Shown: piece by piece, positions 8,253 through 16,084 of the stretch
Numbering within the stretch: the first letter of the stretch is position 1
Layout: each line of letters opens with the position of its first letter
Assembly: GCA_035937795.1 (NCBI GenBank)
Contig: DASZHO010000102.1
Coordinates: forward strand, 26,122-90,121
Reading direction: 5' to 3'
Length of the DNA stretch: 64,000 bases
Source: JAMQPK01 sp035937795
GTDB taxonomy: Bacteria > Acidobacteriota > Vicinamibacteria > Vicinamibacterales > JAMQPK01
Notes under the pieces: generated by a model
The model's database searches: none
The model's input: only the letters and a program-made list of their open reading frames with translations
What the model was told of the DNA's origin: nothing
Translations under genes and position numbers: made by a program

Positions 8253-9353
8253 ATGGCCGAGATCGTGGTCGCGTCCATCGGCGCCACGCTCATGGCTTGC
8301 GCGCTCATCGCCAATCAGCGTTGGCTGGACCGGCACTTCCTGCCGTCGTTTTTTCTGCCGCGTCATTGGTACGTGCTGATCCAAACGGGCGTTCGCATCA
8401 TCATCGCAACCTCCGGCGTGGCGCTGATCCTCGCCGGGCGCCAACGTGTTGGACGTCTGGTGGCGCGAACCCCGGCGCGCGCATTCCCGGTTGCGGTCGG
8501 GGCGGCGCTGGCGCTTGGCGCAAGCGAGCTCGTGCTGCGGCGCACGCACCTCCGCCCTGCGCAATGGCTCCTGCCCCAAGAGGAACCGCTCCGGCGCCCG
8601 GATCCGCGACTCGGCTGGACGGTCGAGCCGGCGCGAAGAGGGTACACCGTGATTGGCGGGCGCGTCATCGAGTACGCGTTCGATCCCGCAGGATATCGTG
8701 TTCGCCGGACGGATGAGCCCGTCGATCCCGAGCGCCCGACGATCCTGTTTGCCGGTGAATCGGTGATGTTCGGAGAGGGACTGACGTGGGAGGAAAGCGT
8801 GCCGGCGCAGGTTGGCGCGATGGTTGGCGTTCAGACCGCAAACCTCGCCGTCAACGGCTACGGCAGCGATCAGGCGTTTCTGAGGCTGAGGACGGAGCTG
8901 CCGCGTTTTCATCGACCGATAGGCGTGGTCTCGCTGTTCATGACCACGCTCTTCGACCGCAACCTCGACGAGGATCGGCCGCATCTCGGACCGGGACTTG
9001 TCTGGCTGCCGGCACAACAGCGGTCCCGGCTGTTATTGCTCGCCGGTCTAGTCATCCCGTACCGGCCTCTCGAAACAGTCGAGCGCGGCATCACCGTGAC
9101 TCGCGAGATCCTCCGCGGGACGATCGAGCTGGCGCGTCCGCGCGGTGCAACGCCGCTCATCCTCGTACTGCAGTTCGGCGCAGAAGAACCAACTGAATGG
9201 ACTCTGCGGCGCCGGATCCTCGACGAGGCCGGGCTGCCGTACCTCTGGGTCGACGTTGACTCAGCTTTGCGACTGCCTTGGGATGGACACCCGAACGCGT
9301 CCGCCGCGCATGCGATGGCCGCCGCCGTGGCAGCTCGATTCCGCAGCCGGTGA
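8253..9353 (+). CDS. Membrane-anchored SGNH/GDSL-like hydrolase
   Basis: A 366-aa protein. Two hydrophobic segments near the N-terminus (VVASIGATLMACALIA and the stretch around IIIATSGVALILA) and a third around AVGAALALGASEL anchor it. An SGNH-like domain follows with block I FAGESVMFG (Ser nucleophile), block III-like NGYGSDQ and C-terminal block V DGHPNASAAHAMA (Asp and His). It probably cleaves or transfers an acyl ester on an envelope glycan or lipid. The ATG at 8253 is used; a TTG at 8214 is possible but its purine-rich site is only 2 nt away. It is divergent from the ferritin-like/carbamoyltransferase operon. Confidence 0.78.
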   Translation: MAEIVVASIGATLMACALIANQRWLDRHFLPSFFLPRHWYVLIQTGVRIIIATSGVALILAGRQRVGRLVARTPARAFPVAVGAALALGASELVLRRTHLRPAQWLLPQEEPLRRPDPRLGWTVEPARRGYTVIGGRVIEYAFDPAGYRVRRTDEPVDPERPTILFAGESVMFGEGLTWEESVPAQVGAMVGVQTANLAVNGYGSDQAFLRLRTELPRFHRPIGVVSLFMTTLFDRNLDEDRPHLGPGLVWLPAQQRSRLLLLAGLVIPYRPLETVERGITVTREILRGTIELARPRGATPLILVLQFGAEEPTEWTLRRRILDEAGLPYLWVDVDSALRLPWDGHPNASAAHAMAAAVAARFRSR

Positions 9354-9380
9354 GGACGTTCGAAGTGTCCAACCTCCGTT

Positions 9381-9908
9381 TTACTGCTTCACCATCTGGC
9401 CTCGCGAGAAGCCGCTGGGGTTCGAGGCGCTGTGGACGTTGAAGTAATAATTTGACGGATTGGCGATCATGTCGTTGACATGCGCCGGATCCATGTTTTG
9501 CGTGATATTGGTCCTTGTAAACGAACCCGACCCATTTGCGAGGACGATACCATCCCCGGCAGTTATGCCGCTGCCGACCAGGACGCCGGCAGACACTCCC
9601 GCTGGACCATTGTGAATATGGGCCGCGACGACCGGGGTACTCGGCGGGTACCCCGCGAGCTGGACAGCAAAATCGGCGGTCGCGGCCGTGATGTTTCCAG
9701 AGCCGTCACGGGTGAGATTGAACGTGATCACGGCATTGCCGCTGCCGTTGATTTCAGCGTTCGTGACAGGCGGCACCTCGTTGGCGGGCAGCAACGCCGC
9801 GGTGAACTTCACGGTCGTTGGATTCGCGGTCGACGCTGTCGGCGACGACGAACCACAGCCGAGCGCGAAAATACTGAGACCGGCGGCAAGGATTGACAGA
9901 CGCTTCAT
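9381..9908 (-). CDS. CHRD-domain lipoprotein
   Basis: A 175-aa protein with a lipoprotein signal (lipobox FALGC) and a Ser/Thr linker. The CHRD domain is recognised by FTAALLPANEVPPV near the start, AHIHNGPAG in the middle and YFNVHSASNPSGFSRGQM at the end. It is a secreted, membrane-tethered domain of unknown biochemical role. AAGGAGAACA lies just upstream of the ATG at 9908. The start is 11 bp after the stop of the DUF5777-like barrel gene, so the two are one operon. Confidence 0.9.
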   Translation of the reverse strand: MKRLSILAAGLSIFALGCGSSSPTASTANPTTVKFTAALLPANEVPPVTNAEINGSGNAVITFNLTRDGSGNITAATADFAVQLAGYPPSTPVVAAHIHNGPAGVSAGVLVGSGITAGDGIVLANGSGSFTRTNITQNMDPAHVNDMIANPSNYYFNVHSASNPSGFSRGQMVKQ

Positions 9909-9919
9909 GTTGTTCTCCT

Positions 9920-10780
9920 TCAGTAGAATTTTCGGGCCAGGTTGAATCCGAGAAACAAGCTGTGCGGCTCCCCGCCTCGCGCCGTCTGGGCGAACGTGGT
10001 GCCGGTCGTATTCGAAAAATTCATTTGAAACACGTGGTAGCCGACGCGGCCTTCGAGCGCGAACGAAAATTCCGCGGGGCCCGGGGCATAGCCGCCAAGA
10101 CGCGGCGAGACCTCGGCAACCAGATACATACTTTGCCGCACGTGCACGCGGCCGCCGAGGCCGATGAATCCCGTTTCTCGCGTCACGGCGCCCACCGCGG
10201 TGTTGTGCACCCACATCGGGGTCGCATACAGCTCGGCGGCGTCCGCAAACTTCCGGGAGAGCACCGCGCCGAGCGCGGGGGCGCGGTCCCGGCGGAAGTT
10301 GTTGGCCCCTTCAACCGACACGAGCCCCGATATCGACAGCGGCATCTGTTCCGAACCGGCCGACTGCGCGATCGGATCGAACTTCGCGTAGAACTCGGTC
10401 TCGCGGTCGATGTTGGTGCGGTAGGCGGCGGCCTGCACGTGCTTCATCACCGCGAACCGATACTCGAAGCCGATGGCGGCGCCGTTGTCCAGGCCGAACA
10501 GGTTGCTCAACTGCTGGCTGAAGCTCCCATCGCGGAGGTTTCCATAAAATCGATGGGTGAGGTGGAAGTTCGACCGGTGCAGCGGCAGCCGGAGCGTTGT
10601 CGGCAGATTGACGAGCGTGAAATCCGGCTCGACCGGTTGAAGGGTCGCGTCATCGTCCTGAACGGCGGCGGGCGGTGTCTGGCCCCACACAGTCTTCGGC
10701 CACGATGTCTGGGCGGCGACGAAGAAGAGGAAGACAGCAACGAGACGGAGAGGTCGCATCTTACGGAACGATCGCATCAT
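9920..10780 (-). CDS. DUF5777-like outer-membrane beta-barrel protein (paralogue)
   Basis: A 286-aa protein with a signal peptide (RPLRLVAVFLFFVAA, cleaved near VWGQ) and a beta-strand-rich body ending in KFY. It shares NLPTTLRLP, THRF, DNGAAIGFEYRF and GRVGYHVFQMNFSN with the barrel at 3537-4457. The frame is open to GTG 10813, but that start would lie inside the sigma-54 promoter match at 10797-10812. ATG 10780 (6-nt leader) or ATG 10759 (27-nt leader) is therefore more likely. It is cotranscribed with the CHRD lipoprotein and divergent from a cupredoxin lipoprotein. Confidence 0.8.
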   Translation of the reverse strand: MMRSFRKMRPLRLVAVFLFFVAAQTSWPKTVWGQTPPAAVQDDDATLQPVEPDFTLVNLPTTLRLPLHRSNFHLTHRFYGNLRDGSFSQQLSNLFGLDNGAAIGFEYRFAVMKHVQAAAYRTNIDRETEFYAKFDPIAQSAGSEQMPLSISGLVSVEGANNFRRDRAPALGAVLSRKFADAAELYATPMWVHNTAVGAVTRETGFIGLGGRVHVRQSMYLVAEVSPRLGGYAPGPAEFSFALEGRVGYHVFQMNFSNTTGTTFAQTARGGEPHSLFLGFNLARKFY

Positions 10781-10796
10781 GAGGTGAACCCACCAG

Positions 10797-10812
10797 TGCA
10801 ATGCCGGGACCA
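10797..10812 (-). promoter_or_regulatory. Candidate sigma-54 (-24/-12) promoter, minus strand
   Basis: Read on the minus strand the sequence is TGGTCCCGGCATTGCA. It keeps TGG at -24 and TTGCA at -12 with the invariant GG and GC 10 bp apart. The predicted start is near 10786, just upstream of the DUF5777-like/CHRD operon. The 10858-10888 element lies about 90 bp upstream of that start. Confidence 0.6.
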
Positions 10813-10857
10813 CACAAAATTACACTGAAAACGGGTGATTTGTGGAAGATTCCTTAC

Positions 10858-10888
10858 CGTTTACGTAAACGCTTACGTGGCGGGAAAC
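10858..10888. promoter_or_regulatory. Palindrome plus conserved 24-bp element, candidate UAS
   Basis: CGTTTACGTAAACG at 10858-10871 is a perfect 14-bp palindrome. It overlaps an element at 10865-10888 that matches 2890-2913 at 18 of 24 positions (GTAAnnnCTTACG followed by yGGCGsGwAAC). It lies between the divergent DUF5777-like operon and a cupredoxin lipoprotein gene and could serve both. Confidence 0.55.
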
Positions 10889-10952
10889 CGGGCTTCTGAC
10901 TTTTGGTGGATAAAGCGGTCTAACATTGGGAAAGAGGGAAAGAGGCAAATTT

Positions 10953-11363
10953 TTGGATCGAACGGCCGGTTGGTTCGTCACGACAATTCTTGCGGCTGTG
11001 GCTCTTGGAAGCTGTGGCAGTGGATCTCCTGCTTCGCCATCATCCGGGGGCTCGTCCGGGGGCTCGTCCGGCTCGAATCCGGCCGTCACGGTCACGATCA
11101 CGTCGTCGGGGGTCAGCCCGAAGCAGCTTCAAGTGCCACAGGGCACAAGGGTGCTGTTTACGAACAACGATTCGCGCGACCGCCAAATGTACTCCGATCC
11201 CCATCCGGAACACACCGACTGCCCCGAGATCAATAACGTTGGATTAATCAGCCCGGGGCAGACCAAGGAGACGGGCAATCTCAACACTGTCCGGACCTGC
11301 GGTTATCACGACCACGGCAACCCCGATGACGCGCGGTTCAAGGGGAACATCGTCATTCAGTAG
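10953..11363 (+). CDS. Cupredoxin-like lipoprotein
   Basis: A 136-aa protein with a membrane segment ending in a lipobox (VALGSC), a Ser/Gly linker (tandem GGSSG), then a beta-sandwich region with candidate copper ligands in YSDPHPEHTDC and in RTCGYHDHG. That is more His and Cys than classical plastocyanin. TTG 10953 is favoured because AGAGG lies 7 nt upstream; TTG 10926 in the same frame is an alternative. It is divergent from the DUF5777-like/CHRD operon, and a GATCAGC/AGTCGTT repeat follows the stop. The likely role is copper binding or electron transfer in the periplasm. Confidence 0.72.
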   Translation: MDRTAGWFVTTILAAVALGSCGSGSPASPSSGGSSGGSSGSNPAVTVTITSSGVSPKQLQVPQGTRVLFTNNDSRDRQMYSDPHPEHTDCPEINNVGLISPGQTKETGNLNTVRTCGYHDHGNPDDARFKGNIVIQ

Positions 11364-11478
11364 TCGGCAGTCGTTAGTCGACAGTCGTTAGTCGACAGTC
11401 GTTAGTCGACAGTCGTTAGTCGACAGTCGTTAGTCGACAGTCGTTAGTCGGCGATCAGCCATCAGCGATCAGCCGCAA
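11361..11478. repeat. Heptanucleotide tandem repeat, AGTCGTT/AGTCGAC then GATCAGC classes
   Basis: Six 14-nt units (ACAGTCGTTAGTCG, the first with G for A) occupy 11367-11450. Each is two 7-nt units, AGTCGTT and AGTCGAC. The tract then changes to GCGATCA/GCCATCA units to about 11475. The stop codon of the minus-strand BNR/CusF gene (11462-11464) is inside the second part. There are no unique spacers, so it is not a CRISPR array. Confidence 0.9.
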
Positions 11479-13018
11479 CGATCGCGACACCATGCAGCGT
11501 CTGGAAGTCGTCGGTATAGACGGTCGCCGCAATCCGGTCGCCGGGCTTCACCCTGGCAACGATATCCTTGTTCTCCACCTTGTAAACCATGGTCATGGCT
11601 CCCATCCATCCAGGAACGTCGTCGCCCTGAACCGTCACGGTGCCCGCGCGGGCGTCGACCTGTTCAACTTTTCCCCGGAAGGCGAATGGCCTCTTCTCGC
11701 CGGGCTTGCCTGGAGGCTCCTCGGCTGCGACGTGTCGCATCACGATGGCGGAAGCTGCCCCTTCGGCGCTCGTCCACGCGACGAGAAACCCGTCAGCCAC
11801 TGGAGCAATCACCGGATGGGAACCGGTAATTGACGTGTTGAGGGAGCGCCCGATCCCCGACTGTCCGCCCGGCCAGATCGGTCTGAACATCACGAGCCGC
11901 AGGCCGTCGTGGGGCTCGTCCCACACCGCGGCCAGGCCGCCCGATCTGCCGCCGGCAATCTGCGGATGCGCGGCTTCATCCTGGCCGGAGGCCGACAGCC
12001 GCACCCGCGGAGTGAAGGTGCGACCGTCTGCGGTCGACGCGTAGAACACAACCTTCTGTGACTGGCCTTGTGGCTGGCCTTCGCTCACAACCGTCGGCCA
12101 CACCGCATGCACCGTTTCTCGTGCATCGAGGGCCAGCGCCGGACCGTCCTCAGGACACGCCGCAATCGTCCACTTGTCTTCGCTCACGCGCGCGAGCGGC
12201 CCGAATTCACGGCCGCCATCAGCCGACACCGCCATCGCGATGTCGCGAATGCTCCCCGGGAAAATATGACGCCACGCCGCGAGGACACGGTTAGCATTGC
12301 CCGCGACCACCGCTGTCTTGCAGCAGAAACAGACGTTGGCGGCAACCTGCGTTTCGGTCACCTTGTTGTCGGGATCGATCACCGCCGCATACACATCCTG
12401 ACGCGGCGAGCCGGCGTTCGGCATGCTCGAGTGATCCATCGCGTTCCGGCCGTCGAGCCACACCGCGTGCAGCAATCCATCGGGTCCAGCCGCCAGCGAC
12501 TGCCAGCCGCGAGCGCCCTTCAGCGATGGATCGTGAAGCGTGATCGCGCGACCGAACGTTCGCCCCCCATCCTTCGATCGAGCCAGCCGGATAGCGGCCG
12601 CTCCAGTCCGCTTCGACGCCCAGACGACGGCGATTTCGGTGGCTGTGACGGCAACCCGCGGCGGCTGTTCGACGTTCGCCGACACATCCTGGTCCCGATC
12701 GTTGACGCGCGTCTGGACCGGAAACGTCACGCCGCCGTCTTCGCTCACGGCCGCGTACACATTCATCGCGCCGTTCTTCGTTCCGGTCCACACGATCGCG
12801 ATACGGCTGCCGGAAGCGGCGAGCGAGGGCATCGCGGTCGCCTCGCCCGGCATGGCGAATCGAATCGAATCGGGCCGGGACGGCAGGTCAGAAACGACCG
12901 GGGCTGTGTTGTTCGCACCCTCATCGTGAGGCGCCGGCGGAGCCGGCGTCCCGCACCCGGCAATCAGCACGGCCGCCGACAGCCCGGCCGTCACTGCCGA
13001 TGAGAGTCTTGTGATCAT
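11462..13018 (-). CDS. BNR/sialidase-like propeller lipoprotein with C-terminal CusF-like domain
   Basis: A 518-aa protein. A lipoprotein signal (lipobox LIAGC) is followed by a beta-propeller made of repeated SEDGGVTF, SKDGGRTFG and SADGGREFG Asp-box type motifs. A short Cys cluster NVCFCCKTAV interrupts it. The last ~75 residues match the CusF-type copper chaperone fold: FRGKVEQVDARAGTVTVQ, then GWMGAMTM carrying the Trp and Met pair that binds Cu(I) in CusF, then VKPGDRI. The start at 13018 gives the lipoprotein signal; the longer frame does not. The fusion suggests a copper-sensing or copper-binding surface protein. It is divergent, with a 43-bp gap, from a barrel gene. Confidence 0.82.
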   Translation of the reverse strand: MITRLSSAVTAGLSAAVLIAGCGTPAPPAPHDEGANNTAPVVSDLPSRPDSIRFAMPGEATAMPSLAASGSRIAIVWTGTKNGAMNVYAAVSEDGGVTFPVQTRVNDRDQDVSANVEQPPRVAVTATEIAVVWASKRTGAAAIRLARSKDGGRTFGRAITLHDPSLKGARGWQSLAAGPDGLLHAVWLDGRNAMDHSSMPNAGSPRQDVYAAVIDPDNKVTETQVAANVCFCCKTAVVAGNANRVLAAWRHIFPGSIRDIAMAVSADGGREFGPLARVSEDKWTIAACPEDGPALALDARETVHAVWPTVVSEGQPQGQSQKVVFYASTADGRTFTPRVRLSASGQDEAAHPQIAGGRSGGLAAVWDEPHDGLRLVMFRPIWPGGQSGIGRSLNTSITGSHPVIAPVADGFLVAWTSAEGAASAIVMRHVAAEEPPGKPGEKRPFAFRGKVEQVDARAGTVTVQGDDVPGWMGAMTMVYKVENKDIVARVKPGDRIAATVYTDDFQTLHGVAIVAADR

Positions 13019-13061
13019 GAGGTCAGATCGCCAATGGGGGTAATCTGTCCAAAGATCGACG

Positions 13062-14273
13062 ATGGGCTGGTCATTGTCAAGGATGATTGTCCTGTGCCTT
13101 GCTGCCGGCGTTGCAACGAAAGCCGCAGCGCAAGACATGCCCGGCATGAACATGAGCACGATAGAGACGGGATCACGCTCGTGGCGGTGGAAGGCACACG
13201 GAAATGTTTTCGTCGGGATGAACGATCAGGAGCGGAAGTTCACAGACTTCCGGACGATCGAATCGCAGAACTGGGCGATGGGATCGGGCACTCGCGAGGT
13301 CGGCACCGGCCGGCTCACGATCTCGTCGATGCTGTCGCTCGAGCCGTTCACGTTGAAGAAGATCGGCTCGCCTCAGGTTTTTCAGACCGGCGAGAGTTTC
13401 GAGCACGCACCGCTCGTTGACTATCAACATCCCCACGATCTGTTCACCGCATTGGGCGCATCGTACGCCCGTCAGACCGGTCGGTGGACAGTTTCGCTCG
13501 AAGGTGATGTGGTCGGCTCGCCGGCACTTGGACCCGAGCCGTTCATGCATCGCGCATCGGCGTCCGAAAATCCGGAGGCGCCGCTCTCGCATCATCAGCT
13601 CGACTCCACGCACATCACGCCGGGTGTCGTCAGTGCCGGGCTCTCGCGCGGAGCCGCGCGCATCGAAGCGTCATGGTTTCGGGGCCGCGAACCCGACGAA
13701 GACCGGACGGACATCGATCTGGGGGCGCTCGACTCCTGGTCCACCCGGGGAACATGGACCATCGGGCCGTGGAGCGCGCAAGTTTCAGGCGGTCACCTCC
13801 ACAATCCGGAGATCACGGCGCCCGGCCGTGATATGGCGCGGCTGACGGCGTCTGTTGCGTATTCGCAAACAACCGGATCGCTCACGACGGCGTTATTCGG
13901 GGCTTGGGGGGAAAACCGCGAGGTGCATGGACTGATGGACGCATATCTCGTCGAGACCGGGATATCGTGGCTGGATCGGAACCATCTCTACTCGCGGGCC
14001 GAGCTCGTGACCAAAGACATCCTGAACGCGGGAAGCGATCCAGTGGGCTTCATCGACTTCCATCCGCTCTCACGCGTAGGCGCGTTGACGGTTGGCTACA
14101 CGCGAGACCTCAACGGCTCGAACCGCAACCGATTCGGCCTCGGCGGCGATGTGACGATGTACTACGTGCCGCCGAATTTGAAGAAGAACTACGGCGGGCC
14201 GGTGTCGATGCATGTATTTGTGCGATATCGATTCATGTCAGCGGCCGCCGATGGGACGGCACATGATCACTGA
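13062..14273 (+). CDS. Outer-membrane beta-barrel protein, metal-region associated
   Basis: A 403-aa protein with a signal peptide (MIVLCLAAGVATKAAAQ). The mature N-terminus begins DMPGMNMS, a Met-rich run like those of copper-handling proteins. The body contains VDYQHPHDLF, many aromatic-rich strands and a final VFVRYRF strand, followed by a His-containing tail (TAHDH). It shares no clear family motif with the DUF5777-like barrels. Divergent pairing with the BNR/CusF lipoprotein suggests shared control. Its 3' end overlaps the convergent M61 peptidase gene by 7 bp. A role in copper efflux or binding is inferred from composition and neighbours only. Confidence 0.75.
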   Translation: MGWSLSRMIVLCLAAGVATKAAAQDMPGMNMSTIETGSRSWRWKAHGNVFVGMNDQERKFTDFRTIESQNWAMGSGTREVGTGRLTISSMLSLEPFTLKKIGSPQVFQTGESFEHAPLVDYQHPHDLFTALGASYARQTGRWTVSLEGDVVGSPALGPEPFMHRASASENPEAPLSHHQLDSTHITPGVVSAGLSRGAARIEASWFRGREPDEDRTDIDLGALDSWSTRGTWTIGPWSAQVSGGHLHNPEITAPGRDMARLTASVAYSQTTGSLTTALFGAWGENREVHGLMDAYLVETGISWLDRNHLYSRAELVTKDILNAGSDPVGFIDFHPLSRVGALTVGYTRDLNGSNRNRFGLGGDVTMYYVPPNLKKNYGGPVSMHVFVRYRFMSAAADGTAHDH

Positions 14274-16084
14274 AGCCATGCTTTCAGATGGGCTGTCTGT
14301 CCGGGCGTCGCGTCTGGTTTGACCACCAGCGACCACGACTGCGCCGGAGCGGTGCCGACCATCACGTCCAGGCTGCGAATCAAGTTGCGGCGCGAAATCG
14401 TGAAGGTGATTTTCTCGGCCGGCCGAAACGCCGCAATTCGAGCCGCGAACTGTCCCGCCGGCAGGCGCACTCCGTCTATCGCAATAATTTCATCATCCAC
14501 TTCCATTCCCGCGTCGAATGCCGGCGTGCCTCGCGTCACACCCGTCACAAACGTGCGCCCCTCAGAGAGGGTTGTCGCCACGCCAAGGTACGCGCTCTTT
14601 GCGCTGGAGGGCGCCCGGAAGTCGAGTCCGAACCAATCGAGCGCTTCCCGATAATCGAGCTCCTCGGTGGTCTCCAGGGTTTTCTGGAACCATCGCGGGA
14701 AGTCGTCTTTTGCCGACGGTCCCGCAAGATCGACCGCCGTCGCCCGCAGATCTGCCGACGTGAAGCCGTGTGCGCCGGAGTAACGTTGGTACATAAGCCG
14801 CATGAAATCGTCGAGCGTTTTCACACCAGCGGTCGCGTGACGGATTCTGGCGTCGAGTAGAAATCCGATGACCGCGCCTTTTACGTAATAGCTTACCGAG
14901 TCGTTGGTCGAGTTTTCATTCGGCCGGTAGTACTTGATCCAGGCATCGTAGGAGGCCATTTCCGCCGAGAGCACGAGGCGGCCGGGCGTGTTCTGCAGAT
15001 TGGCGATCGCGCCCGACAGATCCTGCAAGTACTCCTCGACGCCGGCCAGTCCAGCGCGGCGGACCTGCAGATCCGCGTAGTAATCGGTCACTCCTTCGGC
15101 AAACCACAATCCCTTTGTATAGACTTCGTTCTCATAATCAAACGGCCCCAGCTCGATCGGCCGCAGGCGCTTGACGTTCCACGGATGAAAGAACTCGTGG
15201 CTGGCCAATCTGAGCCATGCGTGATACCCCGCCGGCGTGCTTGTGGAGAGCCTGGGTGTCTCGATCACGATCGAGTTCTTGTGCTCGAGCCCGTTGCCAG
15301 GGGCGCCGATCATGTTGAACAGATAGAAGCGGTCGTACGGCGCTCCACCCCACAGGTCGATGGTCTTCTGGACGACCTTCGCCAGATCCTGAACCGCGCG
15401 CGCCCCATCCCACACACCGGCTTCTCCGACGTCGACCAGATAATGCGGCTTGCCGCCGGCGCTGAATTCATAGACCGCCGGGTTGCCCGCGACGATCGGC
15501 GAATCGACGAGCGTGTCGTAGTCGGGAGCCCGAAAGACGTTGGGCTCCGGAGAGGTCATCCCGGAGAGGCTCCGCGCCCAGCCCGGGGGCAACCGCAGCC
15601 GGACTTCGTACGGACGGTCGCGCGATTCCAGGCGCGTGATGTAGGTCGCGGCGCCGTTCAACTGGGCGAACTCCTCGTCTATCCAGTTCGTGCGCACGCT
15701 CATCTCGCGGCAGTACAGGCGATAGTGGAGCGAGATCGTCCGCGCGCCGCCCGCCTCGACCCGCCAGCGATTCTTGCGCGTCTTCCCGACAGGCAGCGGC
15801 ATATCGTTCGCGCCGGTTGCGGTGAGCGATTCGACGTTGCGGGAGTACTCGCGGACCAGATACGAGCCCGGCGTCCACACGGGCATCATCAGATCCACCT
15901 GCGGCTGACCGTCGGTGGGGATCGACGCATCGACTTCGACGTAGTGGGTATACGGCGCCGGAAAACTCAACGTGTAGCGAATCGGCTCGAGCTGCTGCGC
16001 GGCAGCCGGGCGGACGCATAACAACGCGAATCCGATGAGCCAAGCCCGTCTGCTGAGCCAAGCCCGTCTGCCAAACATGTTCAT
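14267..16084 (-). CDS. M61 family metallopeptidase with PDZ domain
   Basis: A 605-aa exported peptidase. After the signal sequence comes the M61 N-terminal beta domain, then the zinc site HEFFHPWNVKRLRP near residue 295 and the downstream Glu in WFAEGVTDYY near residue 326. A C-terminal PDZ domain follows (LGVATTL, AGMEVDDEIIAIDGVRL). M61 enzymes are glycyl-type aminopeptidases. ATG 16084 overlaps the previous gene's stop (ATGA) and has GAGGAACCTT upstream. The signal contains RRAWLSRRAWL, made by an exact 18-bp duplication, and looks like a twin-arginine signal. Confidence 0.93.
   Translation of the reverse strand: MNMFGRRAWLSRRAWLIGFALLCVRPAAAQQLEPIRYTLSFPAPYTHYVEVDASIPTDGQPQVDLMMPVWTPGSYLVREYSRNVESLTATGANDMPLPVGKTRKNRWRVEAGGARTISLHYRLYCREMSVRTNWIDEEFAQLNGAATYITRLESRDRPYEVRLRLPPGWARSLSGMTSPEPNVFRAPDYDTLVDSPIVAGNPAVYEFSAGGKPHYLVDVGEAGVWDGARAVQDLAKVVQKTIDLWGGAPYDRFYLFNMIGAPGNGLEHKNSIVIETPRLSTSTPAGYHAWLRLASHEFFHPWNVKRLRPIELGPFDYENEVYTKGLWFAEGVTDYYADLQVRRAGLAGVEEYLQDLSGAIANLQNTPGRLVLSAEMASYDAWIKYYRPNENSTNDSVSYYVKGAVIGFLLDARIRHATAGVKTLDDFMRLMYQRYSGAHGFTSADLRATAVDLAGPSAKDDFPRWFQKTLETTEELDYREALDWFGLDFRAPSSAKSAYLGVATTLSEGRTFVTGVTRGTPAFDAGMEVDDEIIAIDGVRLPAGQFAARIAAFRPAEKITFTISRRNLIRSLDVMVGTAPAQSWSLVVKPDATPGQTAHLKAWLQ
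16036..16071. repeat. Exact 18-bp tandem duplication in the M61 signal region
   Basis: Two identical, adjacent 18-bp copies encode a repeated six-residue block (SRRAWL-type) in the M61 peptidase signal peptide. Confidence 0.9.

Noticed and set aside
10926..10952. Longer start for the second cupredoxin lipoprotein
   Set aside because: TTG 10926 lacks a ribosome site, and the extra basic residues are not needed for the signal; TTG 10953 has AGAGG at proper spacing. Kept as an alternative.
11361..11450. CRISPR-like array
   Set aside because: Units are directly adjacent 14-nt (2 x 7) repeats with no unique spacers and no cas genes nearby.
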